Shown: positions 1 through 11,336 of the stretch, one piece after another | Numbering within the stretch: position 1 is the stretch's first letter | Layout of the letters: the number at the start of each line of letters is the position of its first letter | Assembly: GCA_949361645.1 (NCBI GenBank) | Contig: OX442427.1 | Coordinates: forward strand, 2,592,179-2,656,178 | DNA from: Spongilla lacustris | Taxonomy: Eukaryota; Porifera; Demospongiae; Spongillida; Spongillidae | Length of the DNA stretch: 64,000 nt | Reading direction: 5' to 3' | Notes under the pieces: generated by a model | Database searches by the model: none | What the model was told of the DNA's origin: nothing | The model's input: the letters and a program-made list of their open reading frames with translations, nothing else | Translations under genes and position numbers: made by a program

Positions 1-244
1 AAAGGGAATCCATCTGGTTTTACCTAGCTGGGCCATCCTGGCTTTGCTGATGACACTGGCTCACAAATGACCTTTAGTTCCTCACTCTGTCTACTTGTCT
101 GCTAGGGCTGTTCATGGGTAAAAAATATTTCAATCATGGACTTGCAGGTGTTGCCTTTAGGATGGTCATTAGATCACACACTATCTCAGAATACTTGCCC
201 AGTGGTCTTGTGCAAATGCCAATGTCAGGATTCCACAGCTTCTA

Positions 245-930
245 CTAAGCTGTAGAAGCCCTTGGCATACAGGTATGTTTTTAGCCTTTTTAGTGCTGGT
301 ACATCTATGTTTTTAATGACATGTGAGGTATTTTTAGCCAACCACTGACTTTCATTTCAGGATGCCACTGATATTCAAATGACAGACTCTCAGCTCAAGG
401 ATTGTGCCCTTCATGTGCTGGTATGATTTTAGTGACATGTGAGGTATATTTAGCCAATTACTGATTTGCATTTCAGGATGCCACCGATGTCCAAATGCCA
501 CATTCTGAGCCCAAGGATTGTCGTGATGTGCTTGTATGTTTTTAGTGACATGTGATGTATTTTTACCCAATCACTGATTTGCATTTCAGGATGACACCAT
601 TGTCCAAATGTCACATTCTGAGCCCAAGGATTGTCATGATGTGCTTGTATGTTTTTAGTGATATGTGATGCATTTTTAACCAATCACTGATTTGCATTTC
701 AGGATGCCACCAATGTCCAAGTGTCACATTCTGAGCCCAAGGATTGTCGTGATGTGCTTGTATGTTTTTAGTGACATGTGATGTATTTTTACCCAATCAC
801 TGATTTGCATTTCAGGATGCCACCATTGTCCAAATGTCACATTCTGAGCCCAAGGATTGTCGTGATGTGCTGGTCTGCTTTTAGTGTATTCTTCAGCCAA
901 TCACTGATTTGCACTTCAGGATGCCACCGT
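245..930 (+). repeat. ~113-bp tandem repeat with intron/exon structure
   Basis: Units begin GATGCCACC at 361, 477, 590, 703, 816 and 920, so spacing is 116, 113, 113, 113 and 104 bp. Each full unit has a 57-60 nt block, a GTATG donor-like start, 56 nt of spacer and a TTTGCATTTCAG acceptor-like end. The 3-nt length difference of the first unit lies within the exon-like block. The sixth unit is cut after 9 nt, where a hairpin begins. The array may start before the visible copies. Confidence 0.93.
361..872 (+). CDS. Putative array of five symmetric 57-60 nt exons (partial gene)
   Basis: Read with canonical splice signals, exons are 361-420, 477-533, 590-646, 703-759 and 816-872. Introns of 56, 56, 56 and 56 nt start GTATG and end TTTCAG. 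Each exon is a multiple of three and stop-free in the frame D-A-T-[I/D/N]-V-Q-[M/V], followed by S-H-S-E-P-K-D-C-[R/H]-D-V-L. The product would be a 19-20 aa repeat protein with one Cys per repeat. No domain is recognised. The last donor (GTCTG) and the last, shortened spacer are degraded. The upstream exon, apparently ending near 271 (CATACAG then GTATG), is unclear. The opposite strand is also open across the repeats, so coding status rests on the splice pattern only. Confidence 0.42.
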
Positions 931-986
931 GCATGTAAGGTTCGATTTGTCTGAAGCGCTTGAGACAAATCGAACCTTACATGCAC
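929..986. repeat. Perfect hairpin, 24-bp arms, 10-nt loop
   Basis: The left arm begins GTGCATGTAAGGTTCG and the right arm ends with its exact reverse complement. The loop contains AAGCGCTT. It sits between the cut sixth repeat unit and the transposon TIR. The last 7 bases of the right arm (CATGCAC) also form the left target duplication of the transposon. Confidence 0.9.
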
Positions 987-1319
987 CAGAGATAATATAT
1001 AAAGGGATTGGAAATGCATCACGTGTGCCCATAGAGTCTATGCTTGACCGTGCATACCATCCGACCATGTGTGAATCGCACGTGCTGTAAAGTATGAAAA
1101 ATCGATTGTTGTTCAAACCATGAAGAAGGGACTTCTCACTGCGTTGGGAAGGTAGACTTAGTCACTACTACAGGCACCATGTGCTGTTGTATTCTAAAAA
1201 GGCTAAAACTGTTCTGTCGCACTTGCATTATTAGGCCAAAATGGCGATTTTCCGTAGCGCCATTTTTTGTGGGACAAAATCTTACCAATCGTGAGCCTCT
1301 ATATTATGAAAATCACTAT

Positions 1320-4300
1320 AAAGCATGCTAGGTGATTGAACTTTTGCGTGGTGTAGTTTGTAATGACTGTGCTCGGAAGTGGGCCAGTACAATGTCGGGT
1401 AGGGTAATTTTGTGGGACAGTTCACCCCTCATTGAGCACATTAGGTATCTAAAACCTATATTGTCTTGTAGCTGTTGCTTTATATTTTTGCGTCCAGGTA
1501 CTTTTAAGTATTAGTATTACTCACAAATTTTTCACGGCATGCACTTCTTCAAAGGTGATGGGTAGAAGAACATTTAGACTGGGGATACACCAAAAGAACG
1601 AAGAACGGGCGAAGCATTCTTTGATCGTGTCTATTCAACGCACGGATGTTGTTGTTCACGTTTCCACTCGGGCTGTTACAACATCTCAACTTGAGACTCC
1701 AGTTGATCCGTTGCCGTTAACTTGCTCTGTACCGCTGATGTGATATCAGAAGGTGTTGTTCAAACTCGAGATACTCTTGCTACACGGCTATGTTTGCTAA
1801 ATCCTTTTCCATCTTGGATAGTGTCTGATCAAGATGTTCTAATCATTTCTAAAATGCATTATGCAGTCACGCAGAGTCCCAAAGTATTTAGCTACTGTGT
1901 AAGCATAAATCAAGAGCTTGAGTAGTTATTGAGCATTCAGAACAAAGTGATCAGTCTTGATGCTTGCACCTTGCTCTCGTGTTTTTCTGGGGTAGTGAAT
2001 TCAGTTTCTAAGTTGAGAAGTATTTTGGAGGTCTTAGACACTACAACAGTATGTATGGGAAGTCCAAATCAGGACTTGGTGCATCAATGGCATCTCAATG
2101 CTTAATCTTTACACAGTTTTTCACGTAGGTGATAGTGTATTATGTTTAAAATTGATTTCTTTTTCCTATTTGTAGGAAACAAGGTTGGATGTTTGGATTA
2201 TTCTATCTCCTTTACTTCTCCAACTATTTGGCACAAGCAGTGCCAAATATTGCTACCATTAGGTCATCAACGCTCTGGATATATGACGTGTTCTACTTAC
2301 CGCTGCACACTTATGGCCCAAAACAGTGTGCGAAATGGTCTTCATTACATCAAGCATACGAGTCATATTAACTACAGGTAAATTTTTTATTTCACAAGAT
2401 TGTATTTATGTAAAAAAAAAATGCAATGTAGATACCAGCCAGTGTCGTGTCTTGCTACATGTCTGATCCAGCTTCGCAAACAGTTGAAGAGGCAGTCTGC
2501 TCACTTGCAGCATTTGAACTAAAAAATGTGAAACACTAGGTGTTGCAGTTGATGACTCACTCTACACAGTGATTTGAGGGCAACCAGTGCACTACCTGAT
2601 TGTACTGATATTATGCAACAGTATCCAAAGGACTCCTTTCCTCGTATTTTCTGGCAGCAGTAGACGGAAGATGCTTCTAGGAAGAATGCTCGAACAATGC
2701 GCTGGCATCCACTCATGATCCGTTGGTGTTTGTCTCTAAGACATAGGTAAGTGCATTTAATGTTGTAAATTTTATACATCAAGTGGAGCATATGAAGCGA
2801 TTAGAGACTCCGGATGCTTAAAATCACCATCACAGCGCACATTGCGTGACTACACTCACTACATTGAAGCTAAGTGTGGTTTCTCTGTTGAGATTGATTC
2901 TATGCTTAAGAGTGCATCAAAAGTTGATACCTGTCCTGAAAGGGAGAAGTGAACAATTCTTCTTACTGATGAAATGCACATCAGCGAGGATCTAGTTTAT
3001 GATAAGCATAGTGGTGAGTTGATCGGGTTTACAAACATGGCCGATATCAGTAACAGTTTAGCACAGCTTGAGTGGTCTATGTCTGAAAGTAATGAGTATG
3101 TCTGTATTTATGGTGCGTCGACTCCAGTACTTTGCAGTTTCCGTATGTTCATTTTGCCTGCAATGACATATGTGGACATCAAATGTATGATCCTCTTTGG
3201 GACGCGGTTTGGAGGATTGAGAATTGTGGGTTAAAGGTATGCTATTGTGAATTATTAACAAAAGTATGATACTAATAGTCTTGGTTATGTGTCTAGGTAC
3301 TTAGAGTTACTTTTGATGGAGTGGCAGTGAACAGGAGTTTAGTGAAGTTGCATAAAGCACCACCTGAGTGTGTACAGTATAAGACAGTAAATCCCTTTTT
3401 CTGATGATCGAAGGTTCTTCCCTTTTTTCTGATGCTCCACATTTGGTTTTAAGACTGTGCGAAATTGTTTCATGTCTAACAAGCGAAGCGTGTGGGTAAG
3501 TCTTCATACAAAAAAGCCACTTTCATTGTAAAGTTTCTTCTAGTGCAAGGGGAAGAACATATGGCGGAACCATTTAAAGAAGTTCTAAGATGAAGATTCA
3601 AATGCTGGAATGGGACTGCGAATGGTTCCAAAACTGAAATATGAACATCTATATATAAATTCTTTTCTGCAATGCAGGTTGATCTTGCTGCACAGGTAGT
3701 TGAGTATGTATTCTTTGTGTGCCTTTTAACTGCAATATTTGATAGGTGCTGAGCGAGTCTGTGTCACAGGCTCTCCATTTAACTGGTGGAGATGAGGTTT
3801 CAGAAACTGCCCATTTCATTGGAATGATGGACAAGTTCTTTGATGCTCTCAATGTACACAACTTCAGCCATGGTTCTAAAGCATTGAAACCTGACAACTA
3901 ACAAGGGAGGCAACTACGACCCTGTCTGGTGCAACTACGACCCTGTCTGGTGCAACTACGACCCTGTCTGGTGCAACTACGACCCTGTCTGGTGCAACTA
4001 CGACCCTGTCTGGTGCAACTATGACCCTGTCTGGTGCAACTACGACATTGCCTGGTGTGTCTGGTGCAACCTTGACACTGGCTGGTGTATCTGGTGCAAC
4101 TACTACGACCCTGTCTGGTGTGTCTGGTGCAACTACGACCCTGTCTGGTGTGTCTGGTGCAACTACGACCCTGTCTGGTGTGTCTGGTGCAACTACGACC
4201 CTGTCTGGTGGGTCTGGTGCAAGCACTGATGAGCTTAGTGAACCATTGCCAAAATGAAGGCGTAGCTCACGGTATGATTAAGTGTATAAATTTAGTCAGT

Positions 4301-5590
4301 TTGTATACAACCCTGTCTGATGGGTCTGGTCCAACTATGACACTGTCTGGTGTGTCTGGTGCAACTACAACCCTGTCTAGTGCAACTACGACCCTGTCTG
4401 GTGCAACTAAGACCCTGTCTGGTGCAACTACAACACTGTCTGGTGTGTCTGGTGCAACTACGACACTGTCTGGTGTGTCTGGTGCAGCTACGACCCAGTC
4501 TGGTGGGTCTGGTGCAAGCACTGATGAGCTTAGTGAACCATTGCCAAAACGAAGGTGTAGCTCTGGAAAGCACAGTATGATTAAGTGTATAAATTTAGTC
4601 ACTTTGTATTATTTAACAGAGTTCTTTTTTCACTAGAAACATCTGCATCCTGTGGTCAATCTACAACCCTGTCTGGTGGGTCTGGTCCAACTACGACACT
4701 GTCTGGTGGGTCTGGTGCAGCTACGGTGGGTCTGGTGCAACTACATCATTTTCTGGTCCTAAGGTTGTACACAAAGATGGTAAGCTACATTTTTGTTTTA
4801 TTAACTTTAAAAAGCATAATTTCTTTTTAATGCAGAGCTGTTTGGGATAATGCTCTCTATCGAGCAATGCATGCTTTAATGGAAGATGACAAAAGGTTGC
4901 TAAATACTCCGACATCCCAGGCTATTAATATGATGAGCACCTGTGTGTGCAAATGGATATCGACTCATGTAAGTGAATCAAAATTGAATGACAATATTGT
5001 CAATGCTGAATAAGTGTATTCCAAAGAAAATAACAACAAAGCAGTGCAGTGCTTCATGTGGTCACATTATCACACCCTGTGCATTTCATTAGAATACATA
5101 TCGGAGTGGCAGAAGTTTTTGGTTTTTGGATCCATCCAGATACGTGTGCATGTAAGTATTGGCCCATGGTATACCAGTATGCTGGTCATTTAATGTATCA
5201 AATCCAGATGCACAGTTACAGATGTATCAAGTTGCTCCGACCCTGGACTTACATACTCGGAGTACAGTGCACTAAGATATGCAGCAGGATATGTTCCTCG
5301 TGCGTTAAGAAAGAAAGTGGTTTGGTCATCATATTCCAAGGAAAGTAAAACTGATTTGTTAAACTGTCTTGATAACATGGTAGGTACGGATGATGTTCAG
5401 TGTGACTCAGCAGATTGGATTGAGTGTGTCGATCGAGGAGGCCTGATCTTTGTCAATGATCCCACCTTTGAGATTTTTATCGCTATGGAACTTGAAATCC
5501 GTAACCATCGGCAAGCTTGTCACCCTGAAAACATGTTAAAAGTAGTAACACCAGCAATCAAGAGCAATGATGATGTTTTATTTTGATCAG
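1320..5590 (+). pseudogene. Decayed P-element/THAP9-like transposase
   Basis: Recognisable segments lie in order on the plus strand. They are a DSSPLIEH-containing segment near 1410-1440; RWHPLMIRWCLSLRH (about 2700-2745), spliced by an intron at 2748-2781 to SGAYEAIRDSGCLKSPSQRT and a DYTHYIEA segment; DEMHISEDLVYDKHSGELIG (about 2965-3025, first acidic residue of the RNase H fold); a CNDICGHQMYDPLWDAVW segment; VLRVTFDGVAVNRSLVKLH (about 3297-3355); and DLAAQV followed by GMMDKFFDALNVHNFSHG (about 3678-3885). After the tandem repeat a C-terminal part reads LRYAAGYVPRAL and WIECVDRGGLIFVND (about 5265-5460). In-frame stops interrupt FWQQ*TEDA near 2664 and EREK*TILL near 2952, so the copy cannot make a full transposase. 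The link of the C-terminal segment to the same protein is inferred from position within the TIRs. Confidence 0.75.
3906..4760 (+). repeat. 21-bp and 30-bp coding-frame tandem repeats (SGATTTL / SGVSGATTTL)
   Basis: The first block (about 3906-4050) is built of 21-bp units GGTGCAACTACGACCCTGTCT, encoding SGATTTL on the plus strand. It changes to 30-bp units encoding SGVSGATTTL up to about 4230. A second block (about 4319-4530) and a short third block (about 4663-4755) repeat the pattern. Each of the first two blocks ends in a near-identical cassette encoding STDELSEPLPK, followed by a GTATGATTAAGTG donor-like sequence. A duplication of repeat plus cassette is therefore visible. The minus strand is also open (VVVAPDT repeats), which is a by-product of the unit length. 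Confidence 0.92.
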
Positions 5591-5906
5591 TGCAGGCTGG
5601 AATGAGAGCTCCGGAAAATACCTTACAGGACATGGTGATAAATATGTGGGTTGTATTCGGGGATTCTCATATTCCAGTGCATGGATTGAAAAGTATAAGT
5701 AAGTAAAACAACACAGAAGTCCAAAGGACTTAGGAAACAACTATAGTACAACTTGATGTACAGTACTTGTATTTGTTTGTGCAAAATAAATGTTCACAGT
5801 GCTTGTGGGTTTGATGCACCTGTAAGGATTTGGTATGGATGGCACGCGTTAATACATGATAAGTGGGCTCATTTCCAATCCCTTTATATATTATCTCTGC
5901 ATGCAC

Positions 5907-6190
5907 GGTCATTACATGTACTAAAGATTACCGCAAACATCGAGGGGTGAACAATGCATGAGTGAGTTTACTCAATCTCCAGGAAACTGTCTAGCAATCT
6001 CAACGATTACTCATAGACCAGTGTTGGACCTTGAATCTTTGTGTGTTTTCTATGCACATGTATGTGTTTTTGGACTTAAGATTTTTACATCAACAAATTT
6101 GAAAAATACAAGATTAGATGTTAAATTTTAATACTGGTTATAAAACTTCACATCATCTTTTCAAAACCAGCAGCCAGGGAGGATTTTACT
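5907..6190. other. Spacer between transposon and JMJD8 3' end
   Basis: AT-rich sequence with no supportable gene. It must hold the 3' untranslated region of the minus-strand JMJD8 gene; no clear polyadenylation signal was picked out. Confidence 0.5.
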
Positions 6191-9100
6191 TCAGCCAAAG
6201 AATGTTGACATGAACACAGCTGTGTCCAGATTAAGAGTAGCATGCCACCAGTGATCAGGAAAGTAGAGAATCTGAAATGGTTATAATATTGTCTTTCTGC
6301 AATCTTTGCTGTGCAAAGCATGTTTCATACACAGTATTTTAACTATAATATCAAATAATGAGTTGTATGCCCTTTTTTGCTAGTGCTGTTTGAAACATAC
6401 ATGTACTCTTTTACATTTCAAGAGTCTTCAATCATTTCTACATAAGGACAATGGTTTATAAAATGTAAATAATGCAAGATACATGTACAATGTAATTACT
6501 GAGGTAAACAACTTCAGTTTGAAAAACTTCTGTGCACTAAATGAATGTTTCAAGAGCCCATATTTATTTGTCCCTAATTTTATGCAGATAAATGTATTCA
6601 GCCCTCAGCCCTCAACTATCACTGGTTATTAAGATTGGTTCTTCTGCAATACAATGCAAAAGTCCTTGGGGTATCTATAAAACAGCCCTATGCGGTCATA
6701 CAAGTTCAGGACAATAACCTATTGAAATAATGAAAAAGTGGTGCAATGCCTTTAGCAACCACCCTTGACAACCCACAACCTTAGAAACTTTGCACTACAT
6801 GTTAACAAGTTTGAACTTGTTGCCATTTAAAGGCCATACATGGGATGAAGTATCTTTGTTCTATTTGTAGCGAATGTCACATGCCTAGTTTTCTCTCCAC
6901 TGCTTCCTACAATGGCTCCATCATTGAGACTGCATCCCCCGCTACCTTTACCTACATGTACACTTCTCAGGAGTGCCTGCCTATATGGTCTGGACTACTA
7001 TTCCGACCCCAATCCAGAGGTCCCTCTAGCTGTTCCTGTTCTAAGCATTCTAAGTGGAAATGGACTAGGACAATTTCAACTTTAAATGGTTATAAATGTG
7101 AAGCCATTGGTAGTAGCTTCTCTTCTACTCTCCTCTTCTCTCCTCCCCTCCCCTTTTCCCCTCCCTCCCCACTCCCTTCACTCTCCTCCCCTCTCCCCCT
7201 CTCCTTTTCCCCTCCCTCCCCACTCCCCTTCTCCTCTCCCCTCCTTCCTGCTCCCTCACTCTTCCTCCCATCCGTCTCCTCTTCTCTTCCTCCCAACAAA
7301 CCCTCTCCTTCTCCCTCCCCTCCCTCTCCCTCCCTTCCCTCTCCTTCTTTCTCCCCTCCCTCTCCTCCCTCCCCTCCCTCTCCTTCTCCCTCCCCTCCCT
7401 CTCCCTCCCCTCCCTCTCCCTCCCCTCCCTCTCCCTCCCCTCCCTCTCCCTCCCTCTCCTTCTCCCTCCCCTCCCCTTCCTCTTATTCTCCCTCCCTTCC
7501 ATCCATCTCCTCTCCCTCCCCACCCATTCTCCCTTGTTAGTTGGTACACTTTCCCTTCTCTTTACTGTACTACATGTACATGTACACCAATGCCAAAAAT
7601 AATAATTATGTTTACTATTATAATTATACTTCAAGTACTGCTCATACATGTTACAAGTACAGTCCTATTGTGAATCAGCACCAAATGGCACTAAAGTGGG
7701 TGCCATCAGGGGGTATATACTTATAGTAACTCTTAACATTGATAGAATGCCCTCCTTTTCTTCCCTGTAGCCACCAAAAGGCTTCCATAGACTCTGCAAC
7801 TTTTCTGGAGCCGGTCTATGCAGTGTTCCATCTAGGCTATGTGACCGAACATAGCAACTAGAACCGCATTATTCATAGCAACACAAAACTGTTTGTTGTG
7901 TGATGAAAAAATAAGTATGGCTTCATCTGAATTGTGTTTCTGTACACCTAAAAGTGTGTAGTTGACGATATATCAACCGTCTTGAGAATTTCTCTGTGCT
8001 TGGTATTTTCAGCCAAAAGTTACCCCTCTCCCTTACGATATCCATATATAAATTGGGTATGCATTACTAATGATAAGTGCGCACATGGTATAGCCTCTAC
8101 TACAATGATACACCAGCTAAATTGGACGGATCAACAGGCATTTGATGGTAAAATGAACAAGATACATCTCTCTCAAAAAACGCCATTTTAATGAGATTGT
8201 GGTGCATTTAGCCACAATGGATTTGTTTTTTGATTAACAGTATAGCCTAAGTATGGATCCTAGTGTCCAGCCGCAAAGGGCTGTAATAACTACCCATTTA
8301 AAACCATCTGAAATAATTGATTGAAATCTAAACGAAACTTTTCTGCATATATCTGTAATCATTATTACAGACATCACGTTAAGGTATGGTTTGTGAGTTT
8401 AAAATCAAAATCTTCTTGCCCTGAAGATGGGCCTCTCCACTCTCAAATGTATCAGTTAAATTCTACAGGGTCTCAATTGTACGCAAACCCACCCAGGTAT
8501 CTTTTCTGAACCAAACAAACACTTAACATTGGTTGGTGTCACAAAATAGAAGTGCAATTCATCTATACTTTGGAAGATAGTGCTCCAACAAATGCAATAG
8601 GCAAGCTGCCTAAAAGGAAATGCTAAGACATTCTCGCAATGCAATACACGTAGACTATATCCACCATAATTGTACATACCATGGGGACTTTCTTCATTGT
8701 ATTCCAGAAGGTAAAATTAAATCATCTGAATTATTGCAAAGCAATGAATTGAAGTACCTCCAGAAACACATAAATTGGGACTGATCTTATTAGTGCATGT
8801 ATGAATCTGGCCCTTTAAAAGGACTCTTATAAATTTGGGCACTTCTTAACTACATTGCTTCACAGTTAGAGAATATTCTTCAAACCAAAGTTGTTTGCCC
8901 AATTGCCAAGCATTCGTTAATAAGCATTGCCCTTATATTAGTATAAATTATTGAATTGCAGCTATCTTTTTAGAGTATATCGTTCAAAGGTTATATGCAA
9001 AAAAACACGAAACATATTATTGGGTGGAGCAATGTGTATTGTTCCACTGTTAATTATATTCCAATGGTTTTGAAAATGCACACAAACCAAAAATTCACCT

Positions 9101-11245
9101 TAACTGCCAGTACCACTCTATAGCAGTTTTGGCTGAAGTAAACAGACGCATGTACATGTATGCCCCTAATGGGTGTATTTATAAAGAATGTTCATTTGTA
9201 TCCAAACTGACATGGAATGACTCACTGGCAGTACATGTAATTACAAATCATCCACTAACTGAAGTACTCTATACAGATGAATTACATGTAGTACATTTAT
9301 TCCCCTCAACTTACATCACCTGGATTAAGGGTGCATTCCAACGGCCTCTCATCTATTTCCAATGTGGGAAAGACATGTGTTAGCCAGTAAAGGGTGGAAT
9401 CATCAGGGTTATATCTGGGGCGATGTTTTGGAGGGTACAAGAACCAGCGCTAGATCCATGAAAACAAGAACAATTACAATGGACACTAATGAGGGTGTGA
9501 TCATGCATATACATACACGCAAGGTGAAAGGTACACTGACTAGGTAGACCACATACATGTACATACAAGCATACAGGTTTCCATAACACACTGTTTCTCA
9601 AGTACATGTAAGCCACAAAGCAAGGCTGTTTTAATATGTAACTACATACATGTACGCATATACATTGTGTATTATGCCATGTAAATAAAAACCATGCCAT
9701 AATGATAAATGGTGTTCATATTCATCCATTAATATATGGTGTGCTGTATCATAATTGCCAACGTTAGCTTAGGAACAATTATACTGATGCCACCACTGTT
9801 GGTAAACACATCAAACAAAATGCTTTCTTTTACCCACCATCTTAGCTGAGGTGCTGTTGTATTTACAGTGTATGAGCATTCCTTAATTGCCATACAAAAA
9901 ATGGAATGCCATATCATGGAAACTACTGCTACTGTACATGTACATGTGTGTGCAGTTAGCCAACTATTTTTCAAACAAACCTTACCTTCCGACCAAAAAT
10001 CGTTTCGGCAAATGTAGGACCATGAATGTGAAAAGGCACACCAGTGCCTGGGCCTGAGGAGAAGAAAACTCATAATTATAAATATACTTTACTCCAAAAT
10101 AATCAACAGGCTGTATAATTGTACATGTGTACAAATGAATGTGAAGAGGCACACAACAGCAACACTACCAGTATGTACTGTGCACTTGTAAATTAAATCT
10201 AAATCATAAATGTGAATCTTACACAAATTACCAGTACCTGATGAAGGGTTGTAATTCTGAAATATTTCTCCAATTACATGTATATTGTATGCGCTAGAGC
10301 GTATGTTGCTCCAGGACAAACTTACATATATACACATACATGTACATGTACATGTGTGTAAGTGATGAACAATTGCTTTATATTACCTGCATAAATGGAC
10401 CTATCCTTTCTTTTAAGGTAACAAGACAGATCTCTCCATCTTAAGCATCAACATGTGCAAATGGAAACACATACATGTACACGCATGCAAGTGTACATGT
10501 ACAATATAAATGAACAAGACGCAGGACTGCAACTTTCTTCATTCATGTCGTACATGTACATGTACATGCATCGGTTAAGAAATGATCTCCAGAAAAGATA
10601 GTGTTTATGTTTGGATGATGCATACAAAGAATCTGGTTAAACCCAATAAGTATCATTGCACTGGTGGAGTTGACACACACACCCATGCCCTTGCAGTACT
10701 GGCTAGGTCATAGAGAAAATTCACAGCTCAATCGTAGAGCATATAAAGCGTATACAGCCAACTGCTAGTTCTCATAGCAGTTGTATAAGTGTTCATAGAA
10801 AACAAACAATTGGCTTAGTTATCTTTATTTTCTGAATGATCGAGCTGCAAATTTTCTCTATGACACAGCTAGCACTATACCAAAATAAGTCACAACAACT
10901 TTCCACCAGCCACTAATTTCTAATGAAATACTCCTTGATTACTTATAAATTAATTAACCCTGGAATTAGAGGTGTACTGTATTATGCAGAATGCTAGAAG
11001 CCACTAACCTGCCATTCCAAAGCTGAGAATAGGTCTAAGACCTGTCAGAGTGAAGGGAGGCAGTTTGTAGAGAGAGAACAGGTCCTTCCAACCTTCCCTA
11101 TCATTGTCACCAAAATGATAAAGAGTCTCTGTGAAATAATAGACACGATGAAGAAATAAACACAGTATGCTAAAAATAGACGTACATGTACATGTACACT
11201 CAGTACAACTTATCAATTCTTCCCCAGATTCTGCTCAACAAGAAA

Positions 11246-11336
<91 letters not shown>

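Larger units (their letters stand above)
987..5899. mobile_element. P-element/THAP9-like DNA transposon (non-functional copy)
   Basis: The element starts CAGAGATAATATATAAAGGG at 987. The reverse complement of the same 30 bp lies at 5870-5899, so the terminal inverted repeats are perfect over 30 bp. The 7-bp sequence CATGCAC flanks both ends (980-986 and 5900-5906). The interior, read on the plus strand, encodes fragments matching the RNase H-like core of P-element/THAP9-type transposases. A TIR near 30 bp with a 7-8 bp duplication fits P elements. The copy carries in-frame stops and a large tandem repeat inside the gene. No THAP zinc finger was recognised near the 5' end. Confidence 0.85.

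Noticed and set aside
245..930. CRISPR-like array
   Set aside because: Units are 113 bp with no short repeat/variable spacer alternation, and the surrounding genes are animal genes.
4021..4602. Minus-strand VVVAPDT repeat protein
   Set aside because: Shadow of the plus-strand SGATTTL repeat, whose unit lengths are multiples of three and so stay open on both strands. The transposase lies on plus.
7086..7673. Long Pro/Ser- and Gly/Arg-rich ORFs on both strands
   Set aside because: They are translations of a homopyrimidine tract in the JMJD8 intron. Both strands are open because the tract lacks stop-forming triplets.
8456..9383. Short ORFs in the last JMJD8 intron
   Set aside because: No domain, no consistent splice sites; only 9315-9449 on the minus strand is a supported exon.
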